From NCBI GenBank assembly GCA_963663145.1, contig OY760134.1:620001-684000 (forward strand): a stretch of DNA of 64,000 nucleotides, given 5' to 3'. The translations under genes were made by a program, and so were the position numbers. The notes below the pieces were generated by a model, which saw only the letters and a program-made list of their open reading frames with translations, was not told the DNA's origin and did no database searches. Source of the stretch: Azotimanducus sp963663145. Lineage in GTDB: Bacteria; Pseudomonadota; Gammaproteobacteria; Pseudomonadales; Azotimanducaceae. This document shows positions 25,328 to 34,029 of the stretch, in pieces; position 1 is the first letter of the stretch; every line of letters starts with the position of its first letter.

Positions 25328-25570
25328 ATGCGTGAGCGATCTGCCCTCATTCGTCTTTGCTGGTTCGCGATGGGCCTTCTTTCGTTCCTCATAGGTCTCG
25401 TCGGTTTGATCCTCCCGCTGCTTCCCGGCATCCCCTTTCTCATACTTGCCGCTGTCTGCATGGTGCAGGCCTTCAAACGAGACCGGGTGCTTGATCAATT
25501 CGGCATCGAGGAGTTCCGCGACTGGCGCGGACGGCATGGCCGCCGCGAAAGATCAAACTGGCGCGAGTAG
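25328..25570 (+). CDS. Small DUF454/YbaN-like inner membrane protein
   Basis: 80 aa with two hydrophobic helices around a GLVGLILPLLPGIPFLILAA core, the YbaN/DUF454 signature (G-x-x-G-x-x-L-P-x-L-P-x-x-P-F-L-L-x-A). It is shorter than usual YbaN (~120 aa), ending in a charged tail rich in Arg. AGGAG precedes the ATG by 8 nt. A near-perfect sigma-54 promoter lies just upstream, so expression probably depends on RpoN and an activator. Function unknown. Confidence 0.8.
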   Translation: MRERSALIRLCWFAMGLLSFLIGLVGLILPLLPGIPFLILAAVCMVQAFKRDRVLDQFGIEEFRDWRGRHGRRERSNWRE

Positions 25571-25800
25571 TTATAGTGAACAGCAGTTCTCATCTTGGCG
25601 GTTGACCTCAATTTTGGGCACTCAAAGGAGCGTGTTTCGAGAGCAAACCATGCCAATTCAACTGCTCGCACAGATCCGTGCATGAGTGCAGGCGGCACAA
25701 TGAACACTGATGTCAGAGAAGCTTATTATCGACTGATCGAGTAGGATGCCAATGCTTGGCGAGTTCGCTCGCTCTTCTTCAGCCCGGAGGAACGCCGCAC

Positions 25801-26850
25801 ATGAGCCATCCCGATATCGCGCAGGATTCCCGCATTGATCCTCGTGTCAGAGCCGTGCTCTTGGCACTGCCACCCATCACCACCAACAGTGTTGAAAGCC
25901 GAGAAGCGGCCTTGCAGGCCGCCAATAGCGAAGAAGCCAAGGCACAGGCCGAAGCCTTGGCGGCCTTCTTTGAAATGTTTGATACGGAAACCGTGGCGCC
26001 TTCGGATGGTCTCATGATTGAAACCCACGAGGTTTCGTCGCAGCCCGACGGAAACCAGATCCGTTTGCAGTTCATTCGCCCTCGTGTAGAGGAAGCCCTT
26101 CCTTGTGTGTATTACATCCACGGCGGCGGAATGCAGTCCCTTTCCTGCTATCTGGGCAACTACCGCGCCTGGGGAAAAATGATTGCGGCGCAGGGTGTCG
26201 CCGTCGCTATGGTTGACTTCAGAAACGCTTTGACGCCCTCTTCGGTATCGGAGGTGGCCCCCTTCCCCGCCGGCCTGAATGATTGCGTTTCCGGACTCAA
26301 GTGGCTTGCGGCCAATACTAAGGGCCTTGGATTGGACCCGCAACGCATCGTAGTGGCCGGAGAGAGCGGTGGGGGGAATCTCACCCTTGCGACCGGCATG
26401 CGTCTGCTCAAGGAGGGCGAGACTCGCCTCATTCAGGGCTTGTATGCTCTGTGTCCTTATATCGCCGGTGCCTGGCCGCAGGAAGCCTATCCCTCATCGG
26501 TTGAGAACAACGGAATCCTACTTGACCTGCACAGCAATTTTGGTGCCGTGGTGTACGGCATCGAAGCGTTCGAAAGCCGGAATCCACTCGCTTGGCCGGG
26601 ATTTGCAGACGAGGAAGATGTGCGCGGGTTGCCGCCCACGGTCATCAGTGTGAACGAGCTCGATCCCCTGCGCGACGAAGGAATCGCCTTCTACCGATTG
26701 TTGCTTGCGGCAGGCGTCAAGACCCAGTGTCGTCAAGTCATGGGCACGGCGCACGCCACCGAAATCCTGCCAAGTGTCTGTCCGGAGATCAGCCGGGAAA
26801 CCGCGCGCAGTATCGCCGATTTTTGTCGCGGCACCACACTGCCGAATTAA
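25801..26850 (+). CDS. HSL-family carboxylesterase/lipase-like alpha/beta hydrolase
   Basis: 349 aa from the ATG at 25801, preceded by GGAGG. Hormone-sensitive-lipase family: oxyanion motif YYIHGGGMQS (HGGG 107-110), nucleophile Ser189 in VVAGESGGGN, acid Asp288 in VNELDPLRDEG and His318 in GTAHATE. No signal peptide is visible, so it is probably cytoplasmic. It may hydrolyse esters of medium size; the link to steroid metabolism is only proximity. The 230-bp upstream stretch holds only a 14-codon open frame (25700-25744) interrupted by a stop. Confidence 0.87.
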   Translation: MSHPDIAQDSRIDPRVRAVLLALPPITTNSVESREAALQAANSEEAKAQAEALAAFFEMFDTETVAPSDGLMIETHEVSSQPDGNQIRLQFIRPRVEEALPCVYYIHGGGMQSLSCYLGNYRAWGKMIAAQGVAVAMVDFRNALTPSSVSEVAPFPAGLNDCVSGLKWLAANTKGLGLDPQRIVVAGESGGGNLTLATGMRLLKEGETRLIQGLYALCPYIAGAWPQEAYPSSVENNGILLDLHSNFGAVVYGIEAFESRNPLAWPGFADEEDVRGLPPTVISVNELDPLRDEGIAFYRLLLAAGVKTQCRQVMGTAHATEILPSVCPEISRETARSIADFCRGTTLPN

Positions 26851-26929
26851 GAAGACCCTCATCTCGTGGATTGATTGATGTGCGCGCGCGGCGCTTGCCC
26901 GCGCCGCGGCCGCTTGATGTGGATATACG

Positions 26930-26943
26930 CTCTCCTAGGAGAG
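26930..26943. repeat. 14-bp perfect palindrome downstream of the esterase
   Basis: CTCTCCTAGGAGAG is a perfect palindrome (7-bp arms, no loop) followed by GGGTTTCTT. It may be the stem of a weak terminator or a protein site. A GC-rich inverted stretch (26882-26914, GCGCGGCGC/GCGCCGCGG) lies just before it. Confidence 0.35.
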
Positions 26944-27028
26944 GGTTTCTTACATTCTTCGTTTCGGGTGTGCTGCTGCCGGTAAACTCCTTAACTATTG
27001 GGCGGTTAGGGGTTTTCGTGGAACGTCT

Positions 27029-27038
27029 GTGCTAGAAT
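27029..27038 (+). promoter_or_regulatory. Extended -10 promoter of the rimP-nusA-infB operon
   Basis: GTGCTAGAAT contains TGC-TAGAAT, an extended -10 box (TGn + TAnAAT). No convincing -35 hexamer is seen at 16-18 bp, which extended -10 promoters can do without. It would start a ~310-nt leader before rimP. Confidence 0.45.
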
Positions 27039-27045
27039 GAGCGGT

Positions 27046-27356
27046 TGCGATGGTCTGGGATTTAGCTTGGCATTGCTCAGTTTGAATTCCGATCAGCGTA
27101 GGCAAGTGGAACGATCCTAAGCACCGGAGTTCGAGATGCGTTAAGTCGCAACATGTTGACCCGAGATATTCTTGCGAGGCCTTTGTGAACGATATCGGAA
27201 AGATATCAGCAAAGAAGTCAGCAAGGAGATCAAAGGTCCCTTGGGTGGTTCGCTGGTCAAGGCTGCAAGAGCAGCGACTTGGCGATTCGCTGAAAGGGCG
27301 AGCTCATGGGCGTCCAGAGGTCGCCCATTTTTTTGCCGGTTGGTTGGAGAAGGAGC
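27046..27356 (+). other. Long untranslated leader of rimP (gene-free stretch 26851-27356)
   Basis: This stretch of about 500 bp between the esterase and rimP holds no recognisable protein or tRNA gene. Its visible parts are the palindrome at 26930, the extended -10 at 27029, a small hairpin (GATATC at 27191-27196 and again at 27202-27207) and the terminator-like structure at 27306-27334. E. coli has the metY tRNA here; I find no tRNA cloverleaf. Confidence 0.5.
27296..27334 (+). terminator. Attenuator-like terminator before rimP
   Basis: ATGGGCG (27306-27312) pairs with CGCCCAT (27322-27328) around a 9-nt loop, followed by a run of T to 27334: a textbook intrinsic terminator. Just upstream GGGCGA (27296-27301) is complementary to TCGCCC (27321-27326), the same 3' arm, so the two stems exclude each other. 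This is the layout of an attenuator. The TTG start of rimP is 23 nt further on. Confidence 0.65.
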
Positions 27357-27839
27357 TTGAGAATAGGCGCGAAGAGAACAGAACAGAGGCTTGGCGAGTT
27401 GGTGACTCCGCTCGTGGAGCAACTCGGCTATTGCTTATGGGGGCTCGAATGCCGCGGTGCTGGCCGCGCTTCAATGGTGCGCCTCTTTATCGATACCGAT
27501 CCGCCTGGCGGTAGCGTCACCATCGCGGATGTCGAACAGGTGAGTCGCCAAGTCAGCATGCTGTTTGACCTCGAAGACCCAATTCAAGGCTCCTATCAAC
27601 TTGAAGTCTCCTCGCCGGGCGTTGATCGACGTTTCTTCACCATCGAACAATGTAAAGACTATGTCGGAGAGCAGATCCAGCTTCGCTTAAAGGAGCCGCG
27701 CGAAGGACGCCGCACCTTCTGCGCGAGACTTGCCGAGGTCGGTATCGAGCCCGGCACGCTGTGTGTGGAGGAGAACGGTGAACGTCACGATTTCCGCTTT
27801 GATGAAGTGCGTGAAATGAATTTGGTTTGGCAGAGTTAA
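27357..27839 (+). CDS. rimP: Ribosome maturation factor RimP
   Basis: 160 aa from a TTG at 27357 with GGAGAAGGAG just upstream; no better ATG/GTG exists at the family's usual N-terminus. The core is clear: LVTPLVEQLGYCLWGLEC, then VRLFIDTDPPGGSVTIADVEQVSRQ, LEVSSPGVDR and the C-terminal SH3-like barrel ending in EVREMNLVW. Needed for 30S assembly. First gene of the rimP-nusA-infB operon, 16 nt before nusA. Confidence 0.92.
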   Translation: MRIGAKRTEQRLGELVTPLVEQLGYCLWGLECRGAGRASMVRLFIDTDPPGGSVTIADVEQVSRQVSMLFDLEDPIQGSYQLEVSSPGVDRRFFTIEQCKDYVGEQIQLRLKEPREGRRTFCARLAEVGIEPGTLCVEENGERHDFRFDEVREMNLVWQS

Positions 27840-27855
27840 GCTGGGGAAGCGCTCA

Positions 27856-29358
27856 ATGAATAAGGAAATGCTCGCCATCGTGGAGTCGATCGCCCTAGAA
27901 AAGGGTGTCAACAAGGCTGTCATTCTGGAAGCCATTGAGCAGGCGTTGGCCACCGCGACCAAGCGGCGCTATACGCCGGCGGATGCCGAGTTTTATGTCC
28001 ACATAGACCCCGTCACTTGCGACTACGATACCTACCGCATCTGGCGTGTCATCAACGAGGAAGCCGGTGAAGAGATCGAAAACCCCGATGCCGAGCTTGA
28101 CCTCGAAGCCGCACATGCAATCGACCCGGAGCTTGGCCCCGGAGATTTTCACAGCGTGCAGGTCGAATCGATCGAGTTTGGTCGAATCGCCGCACAAGCG
28201 GCGAAACAGGTCATCGTACAGAAGGTGCGCGAGGCCGAACGTCAGCGAGTCGTTGAGCAGTATGAATCCCGCGTCGGCGAACTGGTCAGCGGCACGGTCA
28301 AACGGACGACCCGTGATGGTGTCATCTTGGACTTGGGTGGAAACGCGGAGGCCTTCATCGCGCGCAGCCAGCTTATTCCGCGCGAAACGCTTCGCATTAA
28401 TGATCGCGCCCGCGCGCTTCTGGAGAGAATCGAAGAAGATCCGCGAGGACCTCGGCTGATACTCACGCGCACCACACCCGAGATGCTGCGCGAGCTCTTT
28501 CGCATCGAAGTGCCGGAGATCGCCGAGGGCGTGATTCAAATACGCGGCATTGCGCGTGATCCGGGTTCGCGGGCGAAGATGAGCGTCAGCACCAATGACT
28601 CGCGCATCGACCCGGTTGGCGCTTGTGTCGGAATGCGCGGCTCAAGGGTTCAGGCGGTGGCTGGGGAGCTCGCCGGTGAACGCATAGACGTGGTGCCTTG
28701 GGAAGAGAATCCGGCGCAGTTGGTGATCAATGCGCTTGCGCCTGCGGAAGTCGACTCCATCGTGGTTGACGAAGAGGCGAACTCGATGGACATAGTGGTC
28801 GCGGAGCACAATCAAGCTCAGGCCATCGGCAAGGGAGGTCAAAACGTTCGCTTGGCCAGCGACCTGACCGGATGGAAGCTCAGCATCATGACGGAAGAAC
28901 AGTTCGAGCAAAAGGCCAGCGAGGAAGCCGAACGAACCGTCGAGTTCTTTCAGGAGCACCTGAGCGTGGATGGCGATGTCGCTGAAGTGCTGGTTGAAGA
29001 GGGTTTCTCAAGCCTTGAGGAAGTGGCGTATGTCTCGCTTGAGGAATTGTCCAATTTGCCCGGGTTTGATGCCGAGATTGCGGCGGAATTGCAGAGTCGG
29101 GCGCAAGATGCGCAATTGGGTGCAGGACTCGAAGCTGGGGGTGTCGGTGTGCCTTCCGAAGACCTGCTGGTGCTTGAGGGCATGGATGACGAACTTGCGT
29201 GGGCGCTTGCGGCGCAGGGCATTGCCACCCGTGAGGCGCTCGCGGAACAGGCGGTTATCGATGTGCTTGAGGTGGTGGAGATTTCCGAAGAACGTGCGGG
29301 CACGCTGATCATGAAAGCCCGCGACCACTGGTTCAAGCAAGAAGAGTCTGCGGGCTAG
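27856..29358 (+). CDS. nusA: Transcription termination/antitermination factor NusA
   Basis: 500 aa. N-terminal RNAP-binding domain (1-130), S1 domain (~135-200, TVKRTTRDGVILDLGGNAEAF), two KH domains (VGACVGMRGSRVQAV and AIGKGGQNVRLAS), then two acidic helix-hairpin-helix repeats (about 365-495), as in gammaproteobacterial NusA. Binds RNAP, modulates pausing and termination, and probably feeds back on the terminator in its own leader. Followed 38 nt later by infB. Confidence 0.97.
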   Translation: MNKEMLAIVESIALEKGVNKAVILEAIEQALATATKRRYTPADAEFYVHIDPVTCDYDTYRIWRVINEEAGEEIENPDAELDLEAAHAIDPELGPGDFHSVQVESIEFGRIAAQAAKQVIVQKVREAERQRVVEQYESRVGELVSGTVKRTTRDGVILDLGGNAEAFIARSQLIPRETLRINDRARALLERIEEDPRGPRLILTRTTPEMLRELFRIEVPEIAEGVIQIRGIARDPGSRAKMSVSTNDSRIDPVGACVGMRGSRVQAVAGELAGERIDVVPWEENPAQLVINALAPAEVDSIVVDEEANSMDIVVAEHNQAQAIGKGGQNVRLASDLTGWKLSIMTEEQFEQKASEEAERTVEFFQEHLSVDGDVAEVLVEEGFSSLEEVAYVSLEELSNLPGFDAEIAAELQSRAQDAQLGAGLEAGGVGVPSEDLLVLEGMDDELAWALAAQGIATREALAEQAVIDVLEVVEISEERAGTLIMKARDHWFKQEESAG

Positions 29359-29396
29359 CGACCTTAGGGCACGAGGCGAGAGGAAGCGAATTCATC

Positions 29397-32225
29397 ATGG
29401 CGGAACGGGCGAGTCGAACAACCACCGAAACGGTGAGGGAACTTGCCGGCACCATGAAGCAGAGTCCGGACCGCATTCTCGGGCTGCTGCGTGAGGCCGC
29501 GCTGCCGCACATGAGCGAGACCGACCTTGTGACCAAGGAGCAAAAGGCGATTCTACTTCGTCACATTCGTGCGCGCGGAGCGGCGGCATCGGGCACCCAA
29601 GGGAGCCAGCCCGCGGCCGCGCCGGCGCGGCGGCCCGCGCCGGCGAGCTTGGGACGGCGTACGCCGGGAATGGGTTCGTCGTCGACGCGGCTCTCCAAGG
29701 CGCGCGCCTCAAGTGTGACGGTGAAAACCAAAGGCCGCAAGAGACTGGTCAATCGCCCCCATGCGGGCGATGCCGAACCTGCGGAAGTGACGTCATCAGG
29801 GACACAAGCAGGGCTGCAGGATGATCACGGCCAGTCGTTGCGCGACGCGGACGCTTCGCCTTCCGAAACCGCTTCGCAAGCGGCGATGCGCAGCGAAATC
29901 GAAATAGAACGGATACGAGAAGAAGAAGAGAGTCGCAAGCGTGCGGTCGACGAGAAGCGCGAAGCCTTGGAGGCTCGCAGGGAAGCTGAGGAGGAAGAGA
30001 GGCGGCGCAAAGAAGAAGCGCTCAAGGAAGCCGAAGCGCGTTCTGCCGAAGAAGCGAAGAACAAGGCCGAACAGGACGTTGCGGCAGAGAAAGCCAAAGT
30101 CGAAAAAGGCGCGAAGCTCGCGGCGGAGCAGCAAGAGGCGCAAGACATCGAAACAGGCGAGCAACAGGACCGCGACAAGAAGGGTCGGTCCGCTAGGGCG
30201 GCGAGATCGAAATCTCAGGATCCCGAAGCCACGACAAGAAAAATCGTTGATGCGCAAGCCGAAGCGGTGGCTGCGGAACGAAGCCATTCACCCAAACGTC
30301 GAGCCAAGTCGCAATCCGTTGATGAAGCCATCTTGGATGATGATGAATTCGGGGATGGCAAGCGTCGCCACCGGGAGATTTCTTTAAGTGGGGCATCCAA
30401 GGCTCGGCGGGCAAGACGCCCCGCCAAGCGGGTCAGCACTCAAGGCGGCGAGTTCCAGCAGCCCACCACAGCGGTGATTCGCGAGGTGGAGTTGCCCGAG
30501 ACCATCACGGTGGGAGAATTAGCGCAAAGAATGTCACTGAAGGCCGGCGAGGTGGTGAAGACTCTCATGGATCTCGGCGCCGTTGTCACCATCAATCAGA
30601 TGTTGGATCAAGAGACGGCGCAACTCGTGGTCGAAGAAGCTGGGCACAAGGTGAAACTGGTGCAGGAAGATGCCATCGAGCGCGAACTCGAAGAGCTACT
30701 CGATGTGGAAGGCACGCCCACGCATCGCCCGCCTGTTGTCACGGTCATGGGACACGTCGATCATGGCAAGACATCCTTACTTGATCGTATCCGCGATACC
30801 AAGGTCGCCTCGGGCGAGGCTGGAGGGATCACGCAGCATATCGGCGCCTATAGTGTCGAAACCAAGCAGGGCAGCATTACCTTCATCGATACGCCGGGCC
30901 ACGCCGCCTTCTCGGCAATGCGGGCACGGGGTGCGGGCATCACGGATATAGTGGTGTTGGTGGTGGCGGCTGATGACGGCGTGATGCCGCAGACGGAAGA
31001 AGCGGTCCAACACGCGCAAGCTGCCCAAGTGCCCATCATCGTCGCGATCAACAAGATGGATCTTGAAGGTGCCAATCCCGAGCAGATCCGCAATGAGCTT
31101 GCCAGTCGCGGTTTGTCACCCGAGGAATGGGGAGGCGATACGCAGTACGTGCCTGTCTCTGCCGCGACCGGCGAAGGCATTGATGAATTGTTGGAAGCCA
31201 TACTGCTGCGCGCCGAAATTCTCGAACTCACTGCGGTGAGCGATGTCTCCGCCCAAGGGGCTGTGGTGGAGTCAAGGCTTGATCGCGGGCGTGGTCCGGT
31301 CGCTACCCTGCTTGTGAAGAACGGGCGATTGCGGCGCGGCGACGTGGTCATCGCCGGACAGTGCACGGGACGGGTGCGTCAACTCATCGATGACACGGCG
31401 CGGGTGGTGACCGAAGCGGGTCCGGCGGTCCCTGTGGAAGTGCTCGGTCTGTCCGGTACGCCGGAGGCTGGCGCCGACTTTTGGGTCGTCGAGAGCGAGC
31501 GCAAGGCGCGTGAGATTGCCGAGTTTCGATTCAAGCGGACGGCGGAACAACGCGCGGCGCGTCAGCAAGCGGCGCGCATGGATGTGTTCTCCAGCTTGAA
31601 GGCTGGAGAAAAAGCGCTGCTCGGTGTGGTGGTGAAGGCCGACGTGCGCGGTTCGCTTGAAGCGGTGCTCGGCGCGCTCAGCCAGCTTGGCAACGAGGAA
31701 GTGGGCGTGAAGGTGGTGGGGAGTGGCGTGGGCTCCATCAATGAATCAGATATCACGCTGGCGCTTGCCTCCGACGCGGCCATACTTGGATTTAATGTCA
31801 AGCTCGAAGCGCGCGCCAAGTCATTAAAGGATCAGGAAGGCGTCGAGGCACGCTACTTCACGGTGATCTACGAATTGGTTGATGAAGCGCGCGACATGCT
31901 CTCTAAATTGCTCGCGCCCGAGGTCAAGGAATCGGTACTCGGTACGGCGCAAGTACGCGAAATCTACGATTCGCCGAAATTCGGTCAAATCGCGGGTTGT
32001 CTCGTGGTGGACGGTATGGTGATGCGCAACAAGCCAGTGCGGCTCTTGCGCGATGACCGCTTGGTGGCCACTAGTCAACTCAATTCCCTGCGCCGTTTCA
32101 AGGACGACGTGGCGGAAGTTGTGAGTGGTACGGAGTGCGGCATTGGGGTTTTGGACTTCAAGGACATCAAAGTCGGGGATGTCTTGGAGGTTTACGAAGA
32201 AGTCGCGGTCGCCCGCGAGCTATAG
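29397..32225 (+). CDS. infB: Translation initiation factor IF-2
   Basis: 942 aa. N-terminal IF2-N motif (TVRELAGTMKQSPDRIL), a long Glu/Lys/Arg/Ala-rich coiled-coil region (about 150-330), a second IF2-N (about 360-430), then the GTPase domain: GHVDHGKTS (~451-459), DTPGHAAF and NKMD. Domains II, III and IV follow. Delivers fMet-tRNA to the 30S subunit. In-frame internal starts could give shorter IF-2 forms, as in E. coli, but none was singled out. Confidence 0.97.
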   Translation: MAERASRTTTETVRELAGTMKQSPDRILGLLREAALPHMSETDLVTKEQKAILLRHIRARGAAASGTQGSQPAAAPARRPAPASLGRRTPGMGSSSTRLSKARASSVTVKTKGRKRLVNRPHAGDAEPAEVTSSGTQAGLQDDHGQSLRDADASPSETASQAAMRSEIEIERIREEEESRKRAVDEKREALEARREAEEEERRRKEEALKEAEARSAEEAKNKAEQDVAAEKAKVEKGAKLAAEQQEAQDIETGEQQDRDKKGRSARAARSKSQDPEATTRKIVDAQAEAVAAERSHSPKRRAKSQSVDEAILDDDEFGDGKRRHREISLSGASKARRARRPAKRVSTQGGEFQQPTTAVIREVELPETITVGELAQRMSLKAGEVVKTLMDLGAVVTINQMLDQETAQLVVEEAGHKVKLVQEDAIERELEELLDVEGTPTHRPPVVTVMGHVDHGKTSLLDRIRDTKVASGEAGGITQHIGAYSVETKQGSITFIDTPGHAAFSAMRARGAGITDIVVLVVAADDGVMPQTEEAVQHAQAAQVPIIVAINKMDLEGANPEQIRNELASRGLSPEEWGGDTQYVPVSAATGEGIDELLEAILLRAEILELTAVSDVSAQGAVVESRLDRGRGPVATLLVKNGRLRRGDVVIAGQCTGRVRQLIDDTARVVTEAGPAVPVEVLGLSGTPEAGADFWVVESERKAREIAEFRFKRTAEQRAARQQAARMDVFSSLKAGEKALLGVVVKADVRGSLEAVLGALSQLGNEEVGVKVVGSGVGSINESDITLALASDAAILGFNVKLEARAKSLKDQEGVEARYFTVIYELVDEARDMLSKLLAPEVKESVLGTAQVREIYDSPKFGQIAGCLVVDGMVMRNKPVRLLRDDRLVATSQLNSLRRFKDDVAEVVSGTECGIGVLDFKDIKVGDVLEVYEEVAVAREL

Positions 32226-32250
32226 TGGTCGGCAGGTCATAGGCAGGTCA

Positions 32251-32634
32251 ATGAGTGGGTTCGATCGCACGCAGAGAATCGCAGAAGTTGTGCGTCGGGA
32301 ACTCGCCCATATCCTTTGCTCGGACGTTGCCGACTCGCGTCTCGCGCTCCTGAGCATCAGCCATGTCAAGGTGAGTCGCGACCTTTCCTGCGCGGATGTC
32401 TATGTGGTGTCACTGAAGGCGAAAGAGTCAACCGAGCGCCGTGAGCTGCTTGGTGCGCTGAAGCGCGCTGCCGGCTTCTTGCGCACAAGTCTCGCCGCTC
32501 GCGTACCTTGGCAAAAGACCCCCTGTTTGAGATTTCACTACGACCAATTACCTGAAGCCGGCCCGAAGCTTGAAGCGCTGATCGACTCGGTGGCACCGGA
32601 CCGTGACGCATCGGTCGGTGAATCGCCGCCATGA
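32251..32634 (+). CDS. rbfA: 30S ribosome-binding factor RbfA
   Basis: 127 aa from the ATG at 32251. FDRTQRIAEVVRRELAHIL, then VSISHVKVSRDLSCADVYV-like KH-fold strands and ALKRAAGFLRTSLAARV with the kinked helix of RbfA. Acts late in 16S rRNA 5' processing and 30S assembly. Overlaps truB by 4 nt (ATGA). Confidence 0.95.
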   Translation: MSGFDRTQRIAEVVRRELAHILCSDVADSRLALLSISHVKVSRDLSCADVYVVSLKAKESTERRELLGALKRAAGFLRTSLAARVPWQKTPCLRFHYDQLPEAGPKLEALIDSVAPDRDASVGESPP

Positions 32635-33572
32635 CCCGGCGCAAGCGCAAAGGTCGCCCCTTGAGCGGCGTTTTGGTGCTCGACAAGCCGCAGGGATGGA
32701 CTTCCGGTTTGGCCGTGCAACGTGTGAAGCGACTCTTCGCAGCCGGCAAGGTTGGCCACACCGGCAGCCTTGATCAGCTTGCGACGGGGGTGCTTCCCTT
32801 GTGCTTTGGAGAGGCCACCAAGCTCTCCGGTTTCCTGCTCAACTCGGACAAGCACTATGCCGTGAGAATCCGACTCGGTGTGCGTACGGACAGCGGCGAT
32901 GCCGAGGGCAAGGTGATTGCGACGCGAGACATTTCGAAGTTTGATATTGACGAGCCCAGGCTCGAAGCGGCGCTCGATGCGTTTCGAGGGCCGATCGAGC
33001 AGGTACCGCCCATGTATTCGGCAGTGAAGCGGGACGGACAGCCGCTCTATAAGCTTGCCCGCAAAGGCATAGAGGTTGAGCGCGAGGCGCGAAGGGTTGA
33101 GATCTATAGCAACCAACTGATTGAGTTTACCGGGGAGGAACTGGCGCTTGCGATACAATGCAGCAAGGGAACCTACATACGTGCGATTGCCGACGAATTG
33201 GGGGAAGCCTTAGGGTGCGGTGCGCATGTGATTGCCTTGCGACGCACGAGAGCCGGGCCCTTCGACTTTGAAGATTGCGTGGACTTTGACACGCTCAAGC
33301 AACGTAGATCGCTCGGCGATGCCGAACTCTTGGACTCGCTCAGGCCGAGTGCGAGCATGGTGCAGAGTTTCCCGCGCGTATCCTTGACCAATGCGAGTCT
33401 ATGGCACGTGCGCCACGGTCAGCCGGTGATGGTGCCCAACGCGCCTTCACAAGGCTGGGTACGTTTACATGAGGACGGTTTGGGTGATAATGGCTTCGTC
33501 GGCGTTGGCGAAGTGCTCGACGATGGTCGAGTCGCGCCGCGACGCATGATTGCCGCGAGCCGGGCATCATGA
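32631..33572 (+). CDS. truB: tRNA pseudouridine-55 synthase
   Basis: 313 aa. Opening LSGVLVLDKPQGWTS, catalytic GHTGSLDQLATGVLPLCFGEATK with Asp48, and the YAVRIRLGVRTDSGDAEG and KGTYIRAIADELGEALGCGAH segments. C-terminal PUA-like domain follows. Ser and Gln replace the more usual Thr and Pro around the catalytic Asp (GTLDPLA), a mild variation. Makes Psi55 in the T-loop. Translationally coupled to rbfA. Confidence 0.95.
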   Translation: MTRRKRKGRPLSGVLVLDKPQGWTSGLAVQRVKRLFAAGKVGHTGSLDQLATGVLPLCFGEATKLSGFLLNSDKHYAVRIRLGVRTDSGDAEGKVIATRDISKFDIDEPRLEAALDAFRGPIEQVPPMYSAVKRDGQPLYKLARKGIEVEREARRVEIYSNQLIEFTGEELALAIQCSKGTYIRAIADELGEALGCGAHVIALRRTRAGPFDFEDCVDFDTLKQRRSLGDAELLDSLRPSASMVQSFPRVSLTNASLWHVRHGQPVMVPNAPSQGWVRLHEDGLGDNGFVGVGEVLDDGRVAPRRMIAASRAS

Positions 33573-33689
33573 CGATTGAATTTCACCGCAAGTATGCGCG
33601 ATGGAAGCTGAAGCCTCCATCTCTTGGCTGTACCCATGAGTGGCTATACGCATGCCTTCAACCAATCACAATCTATGGGAGAAAATAAC

Positions 33690-33959
33690 ATGGCAATGAG
33701 TGCCGAACAAAAGGCGGAGGTCATTCAGGGTTTTGCCCTTAGCGAGGGCGACACTGGATCTCCGGAAGTGCAAATTGCGATCTATTCGGCGCAAATCAAC
33801 GCGCTGCAAGATCACTTTAAGGCGCATAAGAAAGATCATCATTCAAGGGTGGGGCTGATTCGCATGGTGAATCGGCGCCGCAAGCTGCTTGACTACTTGC
33901 GCGCTAAAGACGTGTCGAGGTATCGCGAGATCATCAAGCGCTTGAACTTGCGTCGCTAG
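33690..33959 (+). CDS. rpsO: 30S ribosomal protein S15
   Basis: 89 aa, exactly the E. coli length, from the ATG at 33690 with GGGAG 9 nt upstream. Contains GDTGSPEVQIAIYSAQINALQ, then HKKDHHSRVGLIRMVNRRRKLLDYL and the final RYREIIKRLNLRR. Binds 16S rRNA helix h22. Sits between truB and pnp in the classical order; its leader (33573-33689) could carry the S15 autoregulatory structure, not resolved by eye. Confidence 0.97.
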   Translation: MAMSAEQKAEVIQGFALSEGDTGSPEVQIAIYSAQINALQDHFKAHKKDHHSRVGLIRMVNRRRKLLDYLRAKDVSRYREIIKRLNLRR

Positions 33960-34029
33960 TGTGCTGGCCAGCCAAGACATCCAAGCAGTCACAAAATCAA
34001 ACAACACAATCAGAATTGAGGAGAAGAAC

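Noticed and set aside
25700..25797. Short frame beginning MNTDVREAYYRLIE followed by a stop and further codons
   Set aside because: Too short and not recognisable; could be a gene remnant, but there is no support.
27046..27290. tRNA gene upstream of rimP, as in E. coli
   Set aside because: No acceptor stem, anticodon loop or T-loop arrangement could be folded by eye.
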